Source of the DNA: an uncultured Bacteroidia bacterium
GTDB taxonomy: Bacteria > Bacteroidota > Bacteroidia > Bacteroidales > UBA932
Direction of reading: 5' to 3'
NCBI GenBank assembly: GCA_902785825.1
Contig: CACZZZ010000002.1
Coordinates: 124,001-188,000 of the forward strand
Length of the DNA stretch: 64,000 bases
The position numbers were made by a program, and so were the translations under genes. Of this stretch, positions 53,781-61,792 are shown piece after piece. Numbering within the stretch: position 1 is the stretch's first letter; each line of letters begins with the position of its first letter. A model generated the notes under the pieces. It made no database searches. It was not told the DNA's origin and saw nothing but the letters and a program-made list of their open reading frames with translations.

Positions 53781-54806
53781 TTATACCACAAGATACGATT
53801 TTTTTCTTATATTTGCAGTCCCAACCACGGGAAGCAGTTTTGGAGAGATGCTCGAGTGGCTGAAGAGGCACGCCTGGAAAGCGTGTGTACCCCAAAAGGG
53901 TATCGCGAGTTCGAATCTCGCTCTCTCCGCAAAACAACTGTTGGGAGTCTTGAGGTGGAAGACCTTAGCCACAGTGGCAGCCATATCATACTGGATCATC
54001 GGCTCGGTGATCTCGTGATTCTTCTTGATCCCCTTGCCCCAAACCACGAACGGAGTTTCGATCTCGTTGGTAGTGTCACCGCCATGGCCAGTGCCCTCGT
54101 GACCGTGGTCAGAAGTAATCATGAATATCGTGTCGTCGTATATTCCAGCCTCCTTGACACCCTCGACAATCTTGCGGATGCGCTCGTCAACCTTCGGAAG
54201 CTCAGCCATGTATTCAGGTGAACCCTTTCCGTAGGAGTGGCCCATGTGGTCAAGAGCGTCAATGTGGATGAAGCAGATCACGGGCTTCTTATCCTTGATG
54301 TACTTCACGCTCTCCTCAACGATAGCGTCGGGATGTTCTGAAGGGCCGTCTATCTTCTTTTTGTAGCTGACGCACATGGTGTCGGCGTAGTTCTGGAAAT
54401 CTCCCCACTCGCACACGACACCAGTCTCGGCGTCAGGCCTTTCCAGACGCATCAGATGGAAGAAAGTAGGCTGCGCCTTATGTTCAGTCTGGACCAGCGG
54501 CTTGAAGGTGGGCTCTTTCTCATTGCCTGTGATGCCGGAGACCTCAACCGGGGTTCCGTTCATCATGGCAGCCCAGTTCGGACCACTGATAGAAGGACGG
54601 ACCGTACGCTTGTAAAGGGTCCAGGAACCTTCCTTCATCTTCTCCTTGATAAATGGCGTGTCACCATCCTCAAAACTCCAAGTTCCCCATCCGTCAAGTC
54701 CGATAATAATCACATGACCGGCGATGTCCTTGGTGCTTTCCTTCTTGCTCTGACACGCTCCGAAAACCAGCAGCGCTGCCATCAAAAACAAAAATCCCTT
54801 TCTCAT
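53781..54806 (-). CDS. Alkaline phosphatase-superfamily phosphodiesterase, lipoprotein; 3' end replaced by antisense tRNA sequence
   Basis: A type I phosphodiesterase/nucleotide pyrophosphatase-like protein. The lipoprotein signal ends LLVFGACQS. Metal ligands of the superfamily appear in IIGLDGWGTW, the nucleophile area in RPSISGPNWAAMMNG, FIHIDALDHMGHSYG and ITSDHGHEGTGHGGD. Normal homologous sequence runs to about VFHLKTPN (near 53945). After that the frame enters the complement of tRNA-Ser (AERARFELAIPFWGTHAF...) and stops at 53781, past the tRNA. The final residues of the family (usually about 10-15 more) are thus missing and about 50 unrelated residues follow. Catalytic residues are all kept, so the enzyme may still work. 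Start at 54806 fits the signal peptide. Confidence 0.8.
   Translation of the reverse strand: MRKGFLFLMAALLVFGACQSKKESTKDIAGHVIIIGLDGWGTWSFEDGDTPFIKEKMKEGSWTLYKRTVRPSISGPNWAAMMNGTPVEVSGITGNEKEPTFKPLVQTEHKAQPTFFHLMRLERPDAETGVVCEWGDFQNYADTMCVSYKKKIDGPSEHPDAIVEESVKYIKDKKPVICFIHIDALDHMGHSYGKGSPEYMAELPKVDERIRKIVEGVKEAGIYDDTIFMITSDHGHEGTGHGGDTTNEIETPFVVWGKGIKKNHEITEPMIQYDMAATVAKVFHLKTPNSCFAERARFELAIPFWGTHAFQACLFSHSSISPKLLPVVGTANIRKKSYLVV
53808..53815 (+). promoter_or_regulatory. Candidate -7 box (TATATTTG) of the tRNA-Ser gene
   Basis: A full match to TAnnTTTG, 26 bases before the first base of the tRNA. It lies between the divergent beta-helix gene and the tRNA. Confidence 0.55.
53842..53929 (+). 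tRNA. tRNA-Ser, anticodon GGA
   Basis: An 88-base class II tRNA. The acceptor stem pairs GGAGAGA (53842-53848) with TCTCTCC (53922-53928), followed by discriminator G at 53929. The anticodon stem-loop reads ACGCCTGGAAAGCGT, anticodon GGA (serine codons UCC and UCU). A long variable arm, GTGTACCCCAAAAGGGTATC, is present as expected for serine, and the T arm reads GCGAGTTCGAATCTCGC. CCA is not encoded. The 3' part of the phosphodiesterase frame runs antisense across the whole gene. Confidence 0.97.
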
Positions 54807-54835
54807 AAATCTTTCAGTAATATATTAATTCTCAA

Positions 54836-56377
54836 TTATTTCTTTACAACAATCGTCCTATAAGCATCGTCCTTATAAAGATTGAACATTGCCCTCAAGG
54901 AAGCATATTCCTTGACAGGAACAATCGTCTTCACGATCTTTGCCTCACGGGTATAAACCGCGGTGCCGCCGTTTAAGGTCAATTTCACCTTGACAGAGCC
55001 GGCTGGGCTGGACAGCGTCTTCTCGAACGGTACCGAGACTATCGTCCCACCTTCAGGAGCCTCAATCCTGTAAGTCACGCTCTCGTCCAACTTGAACGGA
55101 AGCTCGATCGGATATGACCTTGATGAATTCAAGCTCCGCACACCTGAAGCGTCGAGACCCTCTCTGGCGACAGGAAGCTTAAAGACAAGATAATCACCAG
55201 CTTGGGTAGCGTTTTTGGGATCGAGAGACACTGTCTCGTCAATCTTCACTTCAGTGAACGCCTCAGGCACGCTGACAGTTCCTGATGGAGACAAGGCCTG
55301 GAAACGTCCCTTGAGGTTGGCGACAGGTTGGGAGAATCCCCCCGCGGCGGAGTAATACTTGTCAGAAGCCTTGATCCACATGGCTCCGGATAGTGTCTGA
55401 AGGCAAGGAGGGCAGGTCGGGGCGAATATGGCCACCGGTTCCGCCTTTACTCCAGCGGCGGAAGCAAGGCTCAGCATAAGGGCGGCTTTCTCCTCGAAAG
55501 TACCATAAGCGGAAGCGACAACCTCGGAAGGCTTCCTCACCTTTCCCGCCTGGTTCAAAGGCAAAGCGCAGAAACCAAGATTCCGGGCCACCCACATTGA
55601 GATAGCGTCCATCTTCTCCGCATCACCTGTCTTACCCTCGCAAATCTTCGAGGCAAGGGAGGACATGTCCTCCTTGGGAAGGTTGAACACGGCCTTAGCT
55701 CCCTCGCCGGGATTGACAGAAGCGTAGATGTACGGGACATCATCGACCGGGGCATATATCTCATTCAGCCTGGCCGGAATCCCTGAGGCCTTGAAAGTAT
55801 ATTCACGGCCATCGGTAGATTTGGTCATCTTAGCGCCAAGACTCTGGCTGACAACAAGTTCCTTCCCGGCAGGCACCTCAATCACAAGGGTGTAATCCCT
55901 GATGGGAGAGACTTCATTGAACCTGCGGAATATATCACCCGAACCCGGGAATCCGGGCTTAGTGGTGATCGTGTAATCCAAAGATATTATGGCTCCAGGC
56001 TCGAGTCCGGTGTGAGTCACGACCATCTCCTTGAGATGATTGTAGGCCGGCGCGTCGGCGGCGGCGCTCGGAAGAACCTCATTCAAGGCATTAGGCGGGA
56101 GGGGCACCATAGTCTGATCAGCCTGCACAGTGTGGCAGCCGTCGATAGTGAGTGTCTGGTAGTCAGGATTATAGACGATAAAGGTCTCTCCGTAGAGATT
56201 GTGAATAGAATAGAATGTGTTGACCTTCAACTCCTTGTGGTATTTATAGACCACTGATCCATCGTCACCGATAGTGTATTTCTCCCGAAGAGAGATAAAC
56301 TCCCCTTCTGTCTTTTGGGCGAAAAGCCCTGTAGCTATCATTAACCCTGAAAGCAGGGCGAAAACAGTCTTTCTCAT
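54836..56377 (-). CDS. Periplasmic DUF3857/transglutaminase-like protein without clear catalytic Cys
   Basis: A 513-residue protein with signal peptide MRKTVFALLSGLMIATGLFAQ. Residues about 30-230 resemble the DUF3857 beta domain (EFISLREKYTIGDDGSVVYK in part, and VVTHTGLEPGAIISLDYTITTK in part). The middle (about 245-340) is a transglutaminase-like fold with ISMWVARNLGFCALPL and EKAALMLSLASAAGVKAEPV. The usual RxGxCxDKA block with the catalytic cysteine is replaced by GTFEEKAALM, so peptide cross-linking activity is unlikely. It lies 9 bases after a related gene that keeps the triad, which suggests a partner or a duplicated copy that has lost activity. Confidence 0.8.
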   Translation of the reverse strand: MRKTVFALLSGLMIATGLFAQKTEGEFISLREKYTIGDDGSVVYKYHKELKVNTFYSIHNLYGETFIVYNPDYQTLTIDGCHTVQADQTMVPLPPNALNEVLPSAAADAPAYNHLKEMVVTHTGLEPGAIISLDYTITTKPGFPGSGDIFRRFNEVSPIRDYTLVIEVPAGKELVVSQSLGAKMTKSTDGREYTFKASGIPARLNEIYAPVDDVPYIYASVNPGEGAKAVFNLPKEDMSSLASKICEGKTGDAEKMDAISMWVARNLGFCALPLNQAGKVRKPSEVVASAYGTFEEKAALMLSLASAAGVKAEPVAIFAPTCPPCLQTLSGAMWIKASDKYYSAAGGFSQPVANLKGRFQALSPSGTVSVPEAFTEVKIDETVSLDPKNATQAGDYLVFKLPVAREGLDASGVRSLNSSRSYPIELPFKLDESVTYRIEAPEGGTIVSVPFEKTLSSPAGSVKVKLTLNGGTAVYTREAKIVKTIVPVKEYASLRAMFNLYKDDAYRTIVVKK

Positions 56378-56386
56378 GGCTTTTCC

Positions 56387-58339
56387 CTATTTGATCACAA
56401 TGATATTATCCTCAATTGACTTCCAAGCCTCAACCGCTTTCTTGAAGCCGGGGTAATCCCCCGCCTCATAGACACGCTTCTTAAGCGCGATAGAAGAAGC
56501 GATGTTGACTGTGTTCCCCTTCCCCGCGACTTTTCCGGTGAAGTCGGCGGCCTCGCTGGAAGCGCTCTCCTCCAAGGGAGAAGAAAGCGTCATACCCTTC
56601 GGAACTATCACATTCTCATTCGCTTCCACCAATCTTGAGCAAGAGTCCTTGAAGCCGAACTCCCTCTCGGGAAGTTCCGTGTTGACCCGAAGGAATGTCT
56701 TGACCCGGTTGTATAGGAGACCGGAGACAGGCTTGTAGAGAAGAGCCCCGTCCGAGGTCTTTACAGCATAGGAAGGGATAGAGAAACGAGCGGTTATCTT
56801 GATCGGAGCGTCAAGGTAATAGTCAGGATTCTTCCCGTAATTGACACTCAACATCTTGGCTTGAGGGTCGATAGAAAGGATCTCATTCTCCATGGCGTTC
56901 TGCCAATTGGCCACATAGCTCTTAGTGAAAGGACTTCTGACAGAAGCGTCGGACTGGCCTTCAGCGGTGACTGTATATTCTCCGACAAGGTTGCCTTCCT
57001 TGTCCAGGGTGGTCTTGACAGAGAGCCTGAGATAATGATTCTCAGGGGCTGAGACAGGAGTCAGCAAAAGCGGAGAGCCCTCGGGCAAGCCGGGAAGGTA
57101 ATTCTGCTGCTGCTCGGCGCTCGACCAGTTCTCACGGGTGAAAGGCACCCAGGTCGGATCGAGAGGTGTATATACTCCGCTTGAGAGTTTCACCACGACA
57201 ACGCAATGGTTGAAATGGTCCGCTGGGATGCTCTCGATCCTGGAACCGGCCATGGTCATGGCGGGATGGGCGTCGAAACCGGCGACCCTAAGCATGGTGA
57301 TAAGCAACGACGCCTTGTCCTTGCACACTCCGCAACGGTCCGTGAAATTCATCTTGGCATTGTGGAGGGTATATCCCTCACCCTCGCCCATGGATATTCC
57401 CGAATAACGCATATAATCGGCCACCCAGTGGGTCAGAAGCCATATTTTTCTCTTCTCGTCGGTGACTCCCTTAAGGATCTCGGCCACCTTCTTCTCCACC
57501 TCGGGGGTCGGCTCGAAGCTGCCATAATCCTCATTGACTCCGCTGAACCAAACCGACTTGTCCTCCCACTTGGGAGTCGAGGACAACATGAGCTTGGGAG
57601 CTACGTCAAACAGATCGACCATGTTCGGCTCGCGCCTGAACGGCCTCGCGTCGGAGACGGAGAAACTCATGAACTTGCGGTCACCATCGACCCTCACGGA
57701 AGAATGGCACTCTCCCTGATAGAACTCGTACTGCACCTCTTTTTCCCTGGGGACATCGAGGGTGTAGATCTTCGAGACAGTGGGATAGGTCACCCAGAAA
57801 GGCACGATGTCGTAGAAATTGCCCTTCATCGGAGGGATGAACCGGTCTTCCTCGTCAAAGGCCGACGAGGTGAGCAGGGCATACGTGAATCCCTTCTTGC
57901 CGATTCTGTAATCAATGATATCACCTGGCTCCAGGGCACCGACCTCGACCATGATCTGCCTGGCACCCCAATAGATGGCCCTTGCCGGAGCGGCATAGTC
58001 GCAGACCGTGGAAAGATCGATGTTCCTGACAGTGCCGTCGGTCTTGTAAACCTTAACGTCCTCAAAGACGGCCTGGGCGGTCAGAGGGTCATAGTCATAT
58101 TTCAGAACCCTGTGTCTCAAAGCACCTTCCGTGGTCTGGACCTTGATGACCTGATGAATGTCAAAAGATCCTGATCCGGAATCCTTGAAACGCACGCCCG
58201 TGCTGTCGAGCAGCACCACGGCGTCACTTCCTGCGATGTCAGGCTGCCTGGAAAGCCTATTCTCCAAAGACCTCCACGACTGTGAAAACCCCGGAAACGC
58301 AATCCCCGCCATCAATAAGGATAAAAGAAACTTTTTCAT
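56387..58339 (-). CDS. Periplasmic DUF3857 and transglutaminase-domain protein with intact triad
   Basis: A 650-residue protein with signal peptide MKKFLLSLLMAGIAFPGFSQ. DUF3857 covers about residues 50-230 (DIHQVIKVQTTEGALRH, ALEPGDIIDYRIGKKG). The transglutaminase-like core follows with DRCGVCKDKASLL near residue 337 (Cys), DHFNHCVVVVKL (His) and YTPLDPTWVPFTRENW (Asp), the full Cys-His-Asp triad. The C-terminal part is a DUF2569-like beta domain with VGEYTVTAEGQSDA. Such proteins are common in Bacteroidota and are thought to be cysteine peptidases or scaffold proteins of the periplasm; the substrate is unknown. The 114-bp inverted-repeat element lies 16 bases upstream of its start. Confidence 0.87.
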   Translation of the reverse strand: MKKFLLSLLMAGIAFPGFSQSWRSLENRLSRQPDIAGSDAVVLLDSTGVRFKDSGSGSFDIHQVIKVQTTEGALRHRVLKYDYDPLTAQAVFEDVKVYKTDGTVRNIDLSTVCDYAAPARAIYWGARQIMVEVGALEPGDIIDYRIGKKGFTYALLTSSAFDEEDRFIPPMKGNFYDIVPFWVTYPTVSKIYTLDVPREKEVQYEFYQGECHSSVRVDGDRKFMSFSVSDARPFRREPNMVDLFDVAPKLMLSSTPKWEDKSVWFSGVNEDYGSFEPTPEVEKKVAEILKGVTDEKRKIWLLTHWVADYMRYSGISMGEGEGYTLHNAKMNFTDRCGVCKDKASLLITMLRVAGFDAHPAMTMAGSRIESIPADHFNHCVVVVKLSSGVYTPLDPTWVPFTRENWSSAEQQQNYLPGLPEGSPLLLTPVSAPENHYLRLSVKTTLDKEGNLVGEYTVTAEGQSDASVRSPFTKSYVANWQNAMENEILSIDPQAKMLSVNYGKNPDYYLDAPIKITARFSIPSYAVKTSDGALLYKPVSGLLYNRVKTFLRVNTELPEREFGFKDSCSRLVEANENVIVPKGMTLSSPLEESASSEAADFTGKVAGKGNTVNIASSIALKKRVYEAGDYPGFKKAVEAWKSIEDNIIVIK

Positions 58340-58355
58340 TTCTTATATACTATTT

Positions 58356-58469
58356 CGAACGGGAGTCCATCTATTGAGGAACCACTGCCACCCTCGGCAC
58401 GTTAAGAGGGAGGGGCCCTTTGGGAGGGGCCGCGAAGCGGCGGTTCAACAATAGATGGACTCCCGTTCG
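58356..58469. repeat. 114-bp intergenic element with perfect 21-bp inverted ends
   Basis: Bases 58356-58376 and 58449-58469 are perfect inverted copies of 21 bases (CGAACGGGAGTCCATCTATT plus one more base). The 72 bases between contain GCCACCCTCGGCAC and TAAGAGGG (58388-58410), 22 of 24 bases shared with the repeats at 49613 and 47821, and a small GCCGCGAAGCGGC hairpin (58429-58441). It encodes nothing and has no transposase. It could be a miniature mobile element or a strong RNA hairpin between the oxidoreductase stop and the DUF3857 gene. Confidence 0.88.
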
Positions 58470-58475
58470 AGAATT

Positions 58476-59816
58476 TTAAAAGTCGAGTTTGTAGCCCGGA
58501 CGATAATCGTAATGCATCAGCTTGGTAGCCTCCGGGTCATGCATGAACTTCTGCACGATAGGATTCCAGACGACAGGCCTGCCGAGCTCCATGGCGATAT
58601 TGCCAAGGTTGCAGACCGTGCAGGAAGAATGTCCAACCTCAACGGGAACGTTAGGATCGATCCTGGACTTGATCGCCTCGATGAACGCCCTGTGGTGGCC
58701 CACCTTTGTCTCGTAAGGGACGGAATCGTCTCCGGCAGCGGCCTTCATCTCAAGCTTCTTGTCGGAAGCCTCGTACTTGCCGCGGGAAACCTTGATCCAA
58801 CCGTCCTCACCGTAGATCTGGACACCGGGAGTGGATCCGTCGAAAGGCTCCTCGGACACTATGATACCGTTGTCATACTTGTAGGTCAGGTGCTCGTAGA
58901 AGCTGTAGCCGGCGGGAATGACCTCGACAGGGCCGCTGCCATCCTTACCGATGGCCCACTGGGCGATGTCGAACATGTGGGCACCCCAGTCAGTCATGAG
59001 GCCGCCACCCATGGGCTTGTACCAGCGCCACGCGCCCCAAAGCTGCTCGTCATGCTCCTCGTTGACGATAGGATCGAGGTCGGAGTGGTAATATACGGAA
59101 GTGGGCAGAGGTCCGAGCCACTTGTCCCAATTCAATCCAGCGGGAACCTCCATCTTCGGAAGCGGGCAAGGGACGGGAGCCGCGGAGTTCGGGTTGGCGT
59201 TGTTGCGGCCGACATAGACCTTGATCTTATGGATCTGGCCAAGATCTCCCTCGCGGGCGTGGGTCGCGGCGGTGATGAACTCATCGCTGGAGCGCTGCTG
59301 GCTTCCGACCTGAAGGATCCTGTTATATTTGCGGACAGCCTTGACAAGCTGCTGACCCTCATAAATGGTGAGAGTCATAGGCTTCTCAAGATAGACATCC
59401 TTTCCGGCCTTGCAAGCGGCAATCGCGATGATAGCGTGCTGATGGTCAGGGACAGCGATCACGACTGCGTCGATGTCGGGACGGGCCAGAAGATCCTGGT
59501 AGTCCTCGTACATATCGACCTTGACCTTTTTCTCTCCTTTCTCCTGGTAATATGCGGTGACCCTCTTGACGAAACGGTCTCTCTTTATGTCATAAACATC
59601 GCAACCGGCGACAACTCGCACATCGTCCATCTTCATGAATCCCTGCAGCAAGTACATTGCCTGCTGGCCGAGGCCTATGAAGCCCATGTTGATTTTACCA
59701 TTGGCGGACTTTTTGGCCGAAGCCTTAGAGGCGGCCGACGCGTTCACAATACCGGCAGGCATCATAATGCCAGCGGCTCCGATAGCGGAAGCTTTCAAGA
59801 AATCTCTACGTACCAT
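58476..59816 (-). CDS. Tat-exported Gfo/Idh/MocA-family oxidoreductase
   Basis: A 446-residue protein. The N-terminus MVRRDFLKASAIGAAGIMM is a twin-arginine signal, so the folded enzyme is exported with its NAD(P) bound, as in other members. The Rossmann fold begins INMGFIGLGQQAMYLLQGF, and the EKP motif (DVYLEKPMTLT) near residue 145 carries the conserved lysine. The C-terminal dimerisation domain holds GGGLMTDWGAHMFDIAQW with the conserved His-Asp pair. It would oxidise or rearrange a sugar; GH109-like glycosidases belong to the same superfamily, so hydrolysis is also possible. The substrate cannot be told. It may be transcribed with the two transglutaminase genes downstream, although the 114-bp element intervenes. 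Confidence 0.9.
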   Translation of the reverse strand: MVRRDFLKASAIGAAGIMMPAGIVNASAASKASAKKSANGKINMGFIGLGQQAMYLLQGFMKMDDVRVVAGCDVYDIKRDRFVKRVTAYYQEKGEKKVKVDMYEDYQDLLARPDIDAVVIAVPDHQHAIIAIAACKAGKDVYLEKPMTLTIYEGQQLVKAVRKYNRILQVGSQQRSSDEFITAATHAREGDLGQIHKIKVYVGRNNANPNSAAPVPCPLPKMEVPAGLNWDKWLGPLPTSVYYHSDLDPIVNEEHDEQLWGAWRWYKPMGGGLMTDWGAHMFDIAQWAIGKDGSGPVEVIPAGYSFYEHLTYKYDNGIIVSEEPFDGSTPGVQIYGEDGWIKVSRGKYEASDKKLEMKAAAGDDSVPYETKVGHHRAFIEAIKSRIDPNVPVEVGHSSCTVCNLGNIAMELGRPVVWNPIVQKFMHDPEATKLMHYDYRPGYKLDF

Positions 59817-59842
59817 GTTTCAGTGTTTAATCATTAATATCG

Positions 59843-59850
59843 TAAATATA
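59843..59850 (-). promoter_or_regulatory. Candidate -7 box (TATATTTA) for the oxidoreductase gene
   Basis: The minus strand reads TATATTTA about 27 bases before the start at 59816. One mismatch from TAnnTTTG; no -33 motif is clear. Confidence 0.35.
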
Positions 59851-59983
59851 GAAATTATTTGTGAAATAATCACTAACATTTTGTGTCTTTGGCACGGAAA
59901 TGGTATTATCCTAAAGCGACATAATTTTTTACCCATAAACCAAAAACTGACTCAATAGTTATTTCATAAGTATTGGACAAACA

Positions 59984-60024
59984 AACGGGAACCTGTCGAG
60001 AGACACGTTCCCGTTATATTTTTT
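59984..60024 (+). terminator. Terminator-like hairpin between two divergent genes
   Basis: AACGGGAAC (59984-59992) and GTTCCCGTT (60007-60015) form a perfect 9-bp stem with a 14-base loop, followed on the plus strand by ATATTTTTT. No plus-strand gene ends here: the oxidoreductase leaves in the opposite direction and the CotH gene starts 60 bases on. The rest of the 269-base gap (59817-60085) is AT-rich without other clear signals. The hairpin may end a small RNA or act as a leader attenuator for the CotH gene. Confidence 0.6.
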
Positions 60025-60085
60025 GCTGGTTCAACCAAAATACATACTTTTGTGAGAAGCATAATCACCGGGTTCTTATAGCTTT

Positions 60086-61792
60086 ATGATTTTTAAAAGA
60101 TCCAAATACTTATTTCTTATTCTTCTTTTTGCGACTTTTTGCCGCAAACCAGCCGACATCCTCGAGGTAGAGGAGGAACCCGTAGTCAATTTCTCTGACG
60201 AGGCCGGAGCATATTCTGAAAGCCAGAAGGTGATCACACTCTCCGCCCCAAAGGGACACAGCATATACTACACAGAAGATGGATCCATCCCCACCACGGA
60301 GTCACAAATCTACTCCAAACCCATCTTTCTCACCGAAGAAGGCAACCGGTGGGTAAATAAGTCAGCGGTGGATAAGATGGCCATAAAGTTCAGGAGACAT
60401 CTTATCAATCCCATTTCTGTCACCTCCGAGCTTCCCAGCGCCAACATCATCCGGGCAATAGCGGTCGCTCCCGACGGGACACAAAGCAAGGTCGTGACCA
60501 AGACTTACTTCATCGGAGCGGACTTGAGGGTGGATTACGACAACATCATGGTCGTTTCGATAGCCACTGATCCTGAGAACCTTCTGGACCACGAGAAGGG
60601 GATATTGGCCACCGGGAAGATCTTTGACGAATGGAGTAACACGGCCGAGGCTACCGCTGTCATGGCGAACAACGAGTGGTGGAAAGTGGTAGCGAACTAC
60701 ACACAAAAGGGGAAGGATTGGGAACGTCCGATATCCATCGAATTTTTCGACAATTCCAACTCTCTCTCCCACCAGCAAGATGCCGGCTTGCGCCTCAAAG
60801 GCAGGGCTTCCAGAATGTTTGAGCAGAAATCATTCAACATTTATTTCAGAGAATCTTATGGGGAGAAAGGACTCACCTACCCAGTCTTCCCGGGCTTTCC
60901 GGTCAAATCTTTCTCGTTGCGAAACGGCGGTAACGACACTGAATATCTGAAATTCAAGGACTCATGGATCCAGTCCAGGCTCCGTGACAAGGCTTTCTCA
61001 ACCCAGCTCGGCAGGATCGCGGTCGTATTCCTCAACGGGGAATACTGGGGCCACTACAGCCTTGAGGAGAGATACGACGATCGCTACATCAAGAACCACT
61101 ACGGGGTTAAAGACCCCCTGATCATAAAAGAAGGTGAGGTCGAGGAAGGTCAAGACTCTGACATTCAGCTTTACAAGGATCTGATCTTATTCGCGGACAA
61201 AGACCTGTCCAACGAGAGCGAGTGGCAAGCTTTCAAAAAGGTCATTGACATCAGGAGCATGGCAGACTACTTCGCCGCGGAGATCTACATCGGAAACGCT
61301 GACTGGAAACAAGATGTGAACACGGAACTATGGAGGAGCTTAAGTGTTGATCCATCAAATCCTTATGAGGACGGACGCTGGCGGTTCATCTTGTATGATA
61401 CTGAATATTCATCCGCTCAATATGAGCAAGAAGAGACCAATGTTTCTTTCGATTCCTTCTCCAAAGCCATGAAAGACCACCCTTTGTTCGCGGCGGCAGT
61501 CAGGAACTCGGAATTCCAGGCTCTTTTCAAAGAGTCTATCCTGGACATCTCCGACCGCTGTTTTGACCCTGAAGATGTGGAGGCAGACCTGAAGGAATGG
61601 GAGGAAGAATGGCTTCCGTATATGCCGGACTATTACAAACGGTTCGAAGACACCTCCTGGGCATGGAGGAAATACATGAATCTTACTACCAGTTTCTTCA
61701 GGGACAGAGCCGAGCACATTCTTCCAGCAGTCGAGAAAGGCCTGTCGGAAGCTATTCAGGATAAAGAAGATACGGCTGGCGGAGCCTCTTAA
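60086..61792 (+). CDS. CotH-family protein with N-terminal chitobiase-like domain
   Basis: A 568-residue exported protein. The N-terminus MIFKRSKYLFLILLFATFC ends with a cysteine that could be lipid-modified, although the lipobox is not standard. Residues about 50-150 match the beta domain found after chitobiase-type enzymes (KGHSIYYTEDGSIPTTESQ). The rest (about 165-560) is the CotH kinase-like domain, with NGEYWGHYSLEERYDDRYI (catalytic-loop region), YIGNADWKQDVNTELWR and FILYDTEYSSAQ. CotH proteins are atypical protein kinases in spore formers and fungi; in Bacteroidota they occur at the cell surface and their targets are unknown. The gene is convergent with namZ, overlapping it by 41 bases. 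Confidence 0.88.
   Translation: MIFKRSKYLFLILLFATFCRKPADILEVEEEPVVNFSDEAGAYSESQKVITLSAPKGHSIYYTEDGSIPTTESQIYSKPIFLTEEGNRWVNKSAVDKMAIKFRRHLINPISVTSELPSANIIRAIAVAPDGTQSKVVTKTYFIGADLRVDYDNIMVVSIATDPENLLDHEKGILATGKIFDEWSNTAEATAVMANNEWWKVVANYTQKGKDWERPISIEFFDNSNSLSHQQDAGLRLKGRASRMFEQKSFNIYFRESYGEKGLTYPVFPGFPVKSFSLRNGGNDTEYLKFKDSWIQSRLRDKAFSTQLGRIAVVFLNGEYWGHYSLEERYDDRYIKNHYGVKDPLIIKEGEVEEGQDSDIQLYKDLILFADKDLSNESEWQAFKKVIDIRSMADYFAAEIYIGNADWKQDVNTELWRSLSVDPSNPYEDGRWRFILYDTEYSSAQYEQEETNVSFDSFSKAMKDHPLFAAAVRNSEFQALFKESILDISDRCFDPEDVEADLKEWEEEWLPYMPDYYKRFEDTSWAWRKYMNLTTSFFRDRAEHILPAVEKGLSEAIQDKEDTAGGAS

Noticed and set aside
53781..53930. The phosphodiesterase tail as a real protein domain
   Set aside because: The residues are the translated complement of tRNA-Ser and its promoter region and have no fold of their own.
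57206..58174. 322-codon open frame on the plus strand
   Set aside because: Antisense to the DUF3857/transglutaminase gene with its intact triad.
58356..58469. Insertion sequence
   Set aside because: The inverted ends enclose only 72 bases with no transposase frame, so it is recorded as a repeat element only.
58455..59837. 460-codon open frame on the plus strand
   Set aside because: Antisense to the oxidoreductase, which has a Tat signal and a clear fold. Low-complexity translation; high GC gives long chance frames here.
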